From: Geopsychrobacter sp.
GTDB lineage: Bacteria > Desulfobacterota > Desulfuromonadia > Desulfuromonadales > Geopsychrobacteraceae
DNA length: 6,945 bases
NCBI GenBank assembly: GCA_021647445.1
Contig: JAKIUS010000085.1
Coordinates: forward strand, 1 to 6,945
Reading direction: 5' to 3'
Below are positions 6,185 to 6,945 of this stretch, one piece after another (positions within the stretch are counted from its first letter, which is position 1; every line of letters begins with the position of its first letter). Position numbers and translations under genes: made by a program. The notes beneath the pieces are model-generated. The model ran no database searches. It worked only from the letters and a program-made list of their open reading frames with translations, and had not been told where the DNA came from.

Positions 6185-6945
6185 AATTGTTGTTGCAGTT
6201 TTGTCTCCTGGCCCTGTTGCTCGGACTGACTCTCCCTTGTGTCGCTGACTCTTCCTTAGTTGATCATTATCGCAAGGCTCTCGACGCCGATCCGCAAAAT
6301 CCGACTTTACGTTATCATCTTGGCGTCGCCTTGTTGAATCAAGGTGAAAATAAACAAGCGATTAAAGCCTTTCGCAGGGCCTATCCGACGTTGTCTGATG
6401 ATGCCGAAATTAACTTTAATCTCGCCCTCGCCTATAGCCGGATATCTGATCCAGACAGTGCATTGATTTATCTTGATCAAGCCGCAGCAGAGACCGTCCC
6501 TCAAACCGATGTTTACCCCCTTAATACGATCTATTTCAATCTGGTTATTCTGTATGAGCAGCAGGGTCGGCTTGATGATGCGGTGGTCTTGCTGAAGCGA
6601 CTCCTGCGTGAAAACCCGACTTCCCTCGATTCTCTGAGAATGCTGGCCGAATTTCAGTTGCGGTTAGGACGGGTTGATGAAGCGACATTGCTGTTCAGTG
6701 ATTATCTTAAGCGGGCCCCGACCGATTCCGAGATGCGCGAATATATTTTTGCCAGCCTGTTTAATCGCGGTCTTAAAGCCTACGAGAATAAAGAATTTAA
6801 GCGGGCCACAATCGAGTTTAAGCGCGTTTTGCAGTTTAGGCCTGAGAGCAGTCTTGTTTTGTATTATCTCAGTTTGCTCGATTATCAGCAGCAGAATTTT
6901 GAACGGATTGCCGAACGTTTGCCCCAACTGTATGAGCGCCTCAAT
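6181..6945 (+). CDS. Exported tetratricopeptide-repeat protein, 3' end outside the window
   Basis: The frame is open from ATG 6181 to the window edge (255 residues, no stop). The N-terminus is a signal peptide: Lys2, a Leu-rich core at 9-18, then LPCVA with likely cleavage after Ala22. The Cys at 20 follows Pro, so it is a poor lipobox, and a lipoprotein is unlikely. The remainder is helical with recurring TPR features: about 43-75 (YHLGVALLNQGENKQAIKAF), 76-108 (NFNLALAYSRISDPDSALIY), 115-147 (IYFNLVILYEQQGRLDDAVV), 149-181 (LAEFQLRLGRVDEATLLF), 191-224 (FNRGLKAYENKEFKRATIEF), and a partial repeat from about 225. TPR arrays bind partner proteins; this one would act in the periplasm. The specific partner and role are unknown. 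The ATGA overlap with the cyclic-dinucleotide gene suggests shared expression. It is not listed as a complete gene only because the window ends; nothing suggests it is broken. Confidence 0.85.
   Translation, partial: MKLLLQFCLLALLLGLTLPCVADSSLVDHYRKALDADPQNPTLRYHLGVALLNQGENKQAIKAFRRAYPTLSDDAEINFNLALAYSRISDPDSALIYLDQAAAETVPQTDVYPLNTIYFNLVILYEQQGRLDDAVVLLKRLLRENPTSLDSLRMLAEFQLRLGRVDEATLLFSDYLKRAPTDSEMREYIFASLFNRGLKAYENKEFKRATIEFKRVLQFRPESSLVLYYLSLLDYQQQNFERIAERLPQLYERLN

Noticed and set aside
6226..6243. Lipobox in the TPR protein
   Set aside because: Cys20 is preceded by Thr-Leu-Pro; Pro at -1 does not fit the lipobox, and a standard signal-peptidase I site follows after Ala22.

Overview
The window holds five forward-strand genes plus the tail of a sixth, packed tightly with gaps of at most about 150 bases. 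There are no RNA genes, mobile elements, CRISPR arrays or repeats that I can support. Base composition looks moderate (around half G+C). The gene types suggest a Desulfuromonadales-type delta-proteobacterium (Geobacter, Pelobacter or Desulfuromonas relatives): a compact class I fructose-1,6-bisphosphatase, ComEC, and a receiver-GGDEF protein that resembles Geobacter GacA. This assignment is inference from the proteins, because no marker gene is present.

Layout: 1-150 is the C-terminal end of a protein cut by the window edge. 151-260 is a short intergenic leader. A class I fructose-1,6-bisphosphatase (gluconeogenesis) follows; its good ribosome-binding site at 251-259 is not followed by any ATG, GTG or TTG at a normal distance. 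Next, at 1229-2341, is a secreted protein of unknown function with two similar domains that look like carbohydrate-binding beta-sandwiches. 2411-4756 encodes a full-length ComEC/Rec2 DNA-uptake channel. A candidate sigma-70 promoter overlaps the comEC stop codon and leads into a receiver-GAF-like-GGDEF protein (4811-6184). This is joined by an ATGA overlap to an exported TPR protein that runs off the window end (6181-6945).

The most interesting gene is the GGDEF protein. Its catalytic GGDEF motif and RxxD inhibitory site are intact, but the Asp that normally contacts the guanine base (in the usual HGHxxGD motif) is Ser at residue 345. That substitution is the hallmark of the Hypr GGDEF enzymes such as Geobacter GacA, which make 3',3'-cyclic GMP-AMP. 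The window therefore probably encodes a cGAMP synthase under two-component control, translationally coupled to a periplasmic TPR protein with no known role in that signalling.

The genes do not form one obvious pathway. fbp and the secreted protein are close enough (23 bases) to be co-transcribed. comEC may be read with them or from its own start. The GGDEF and TPR genes form a coupled pair.
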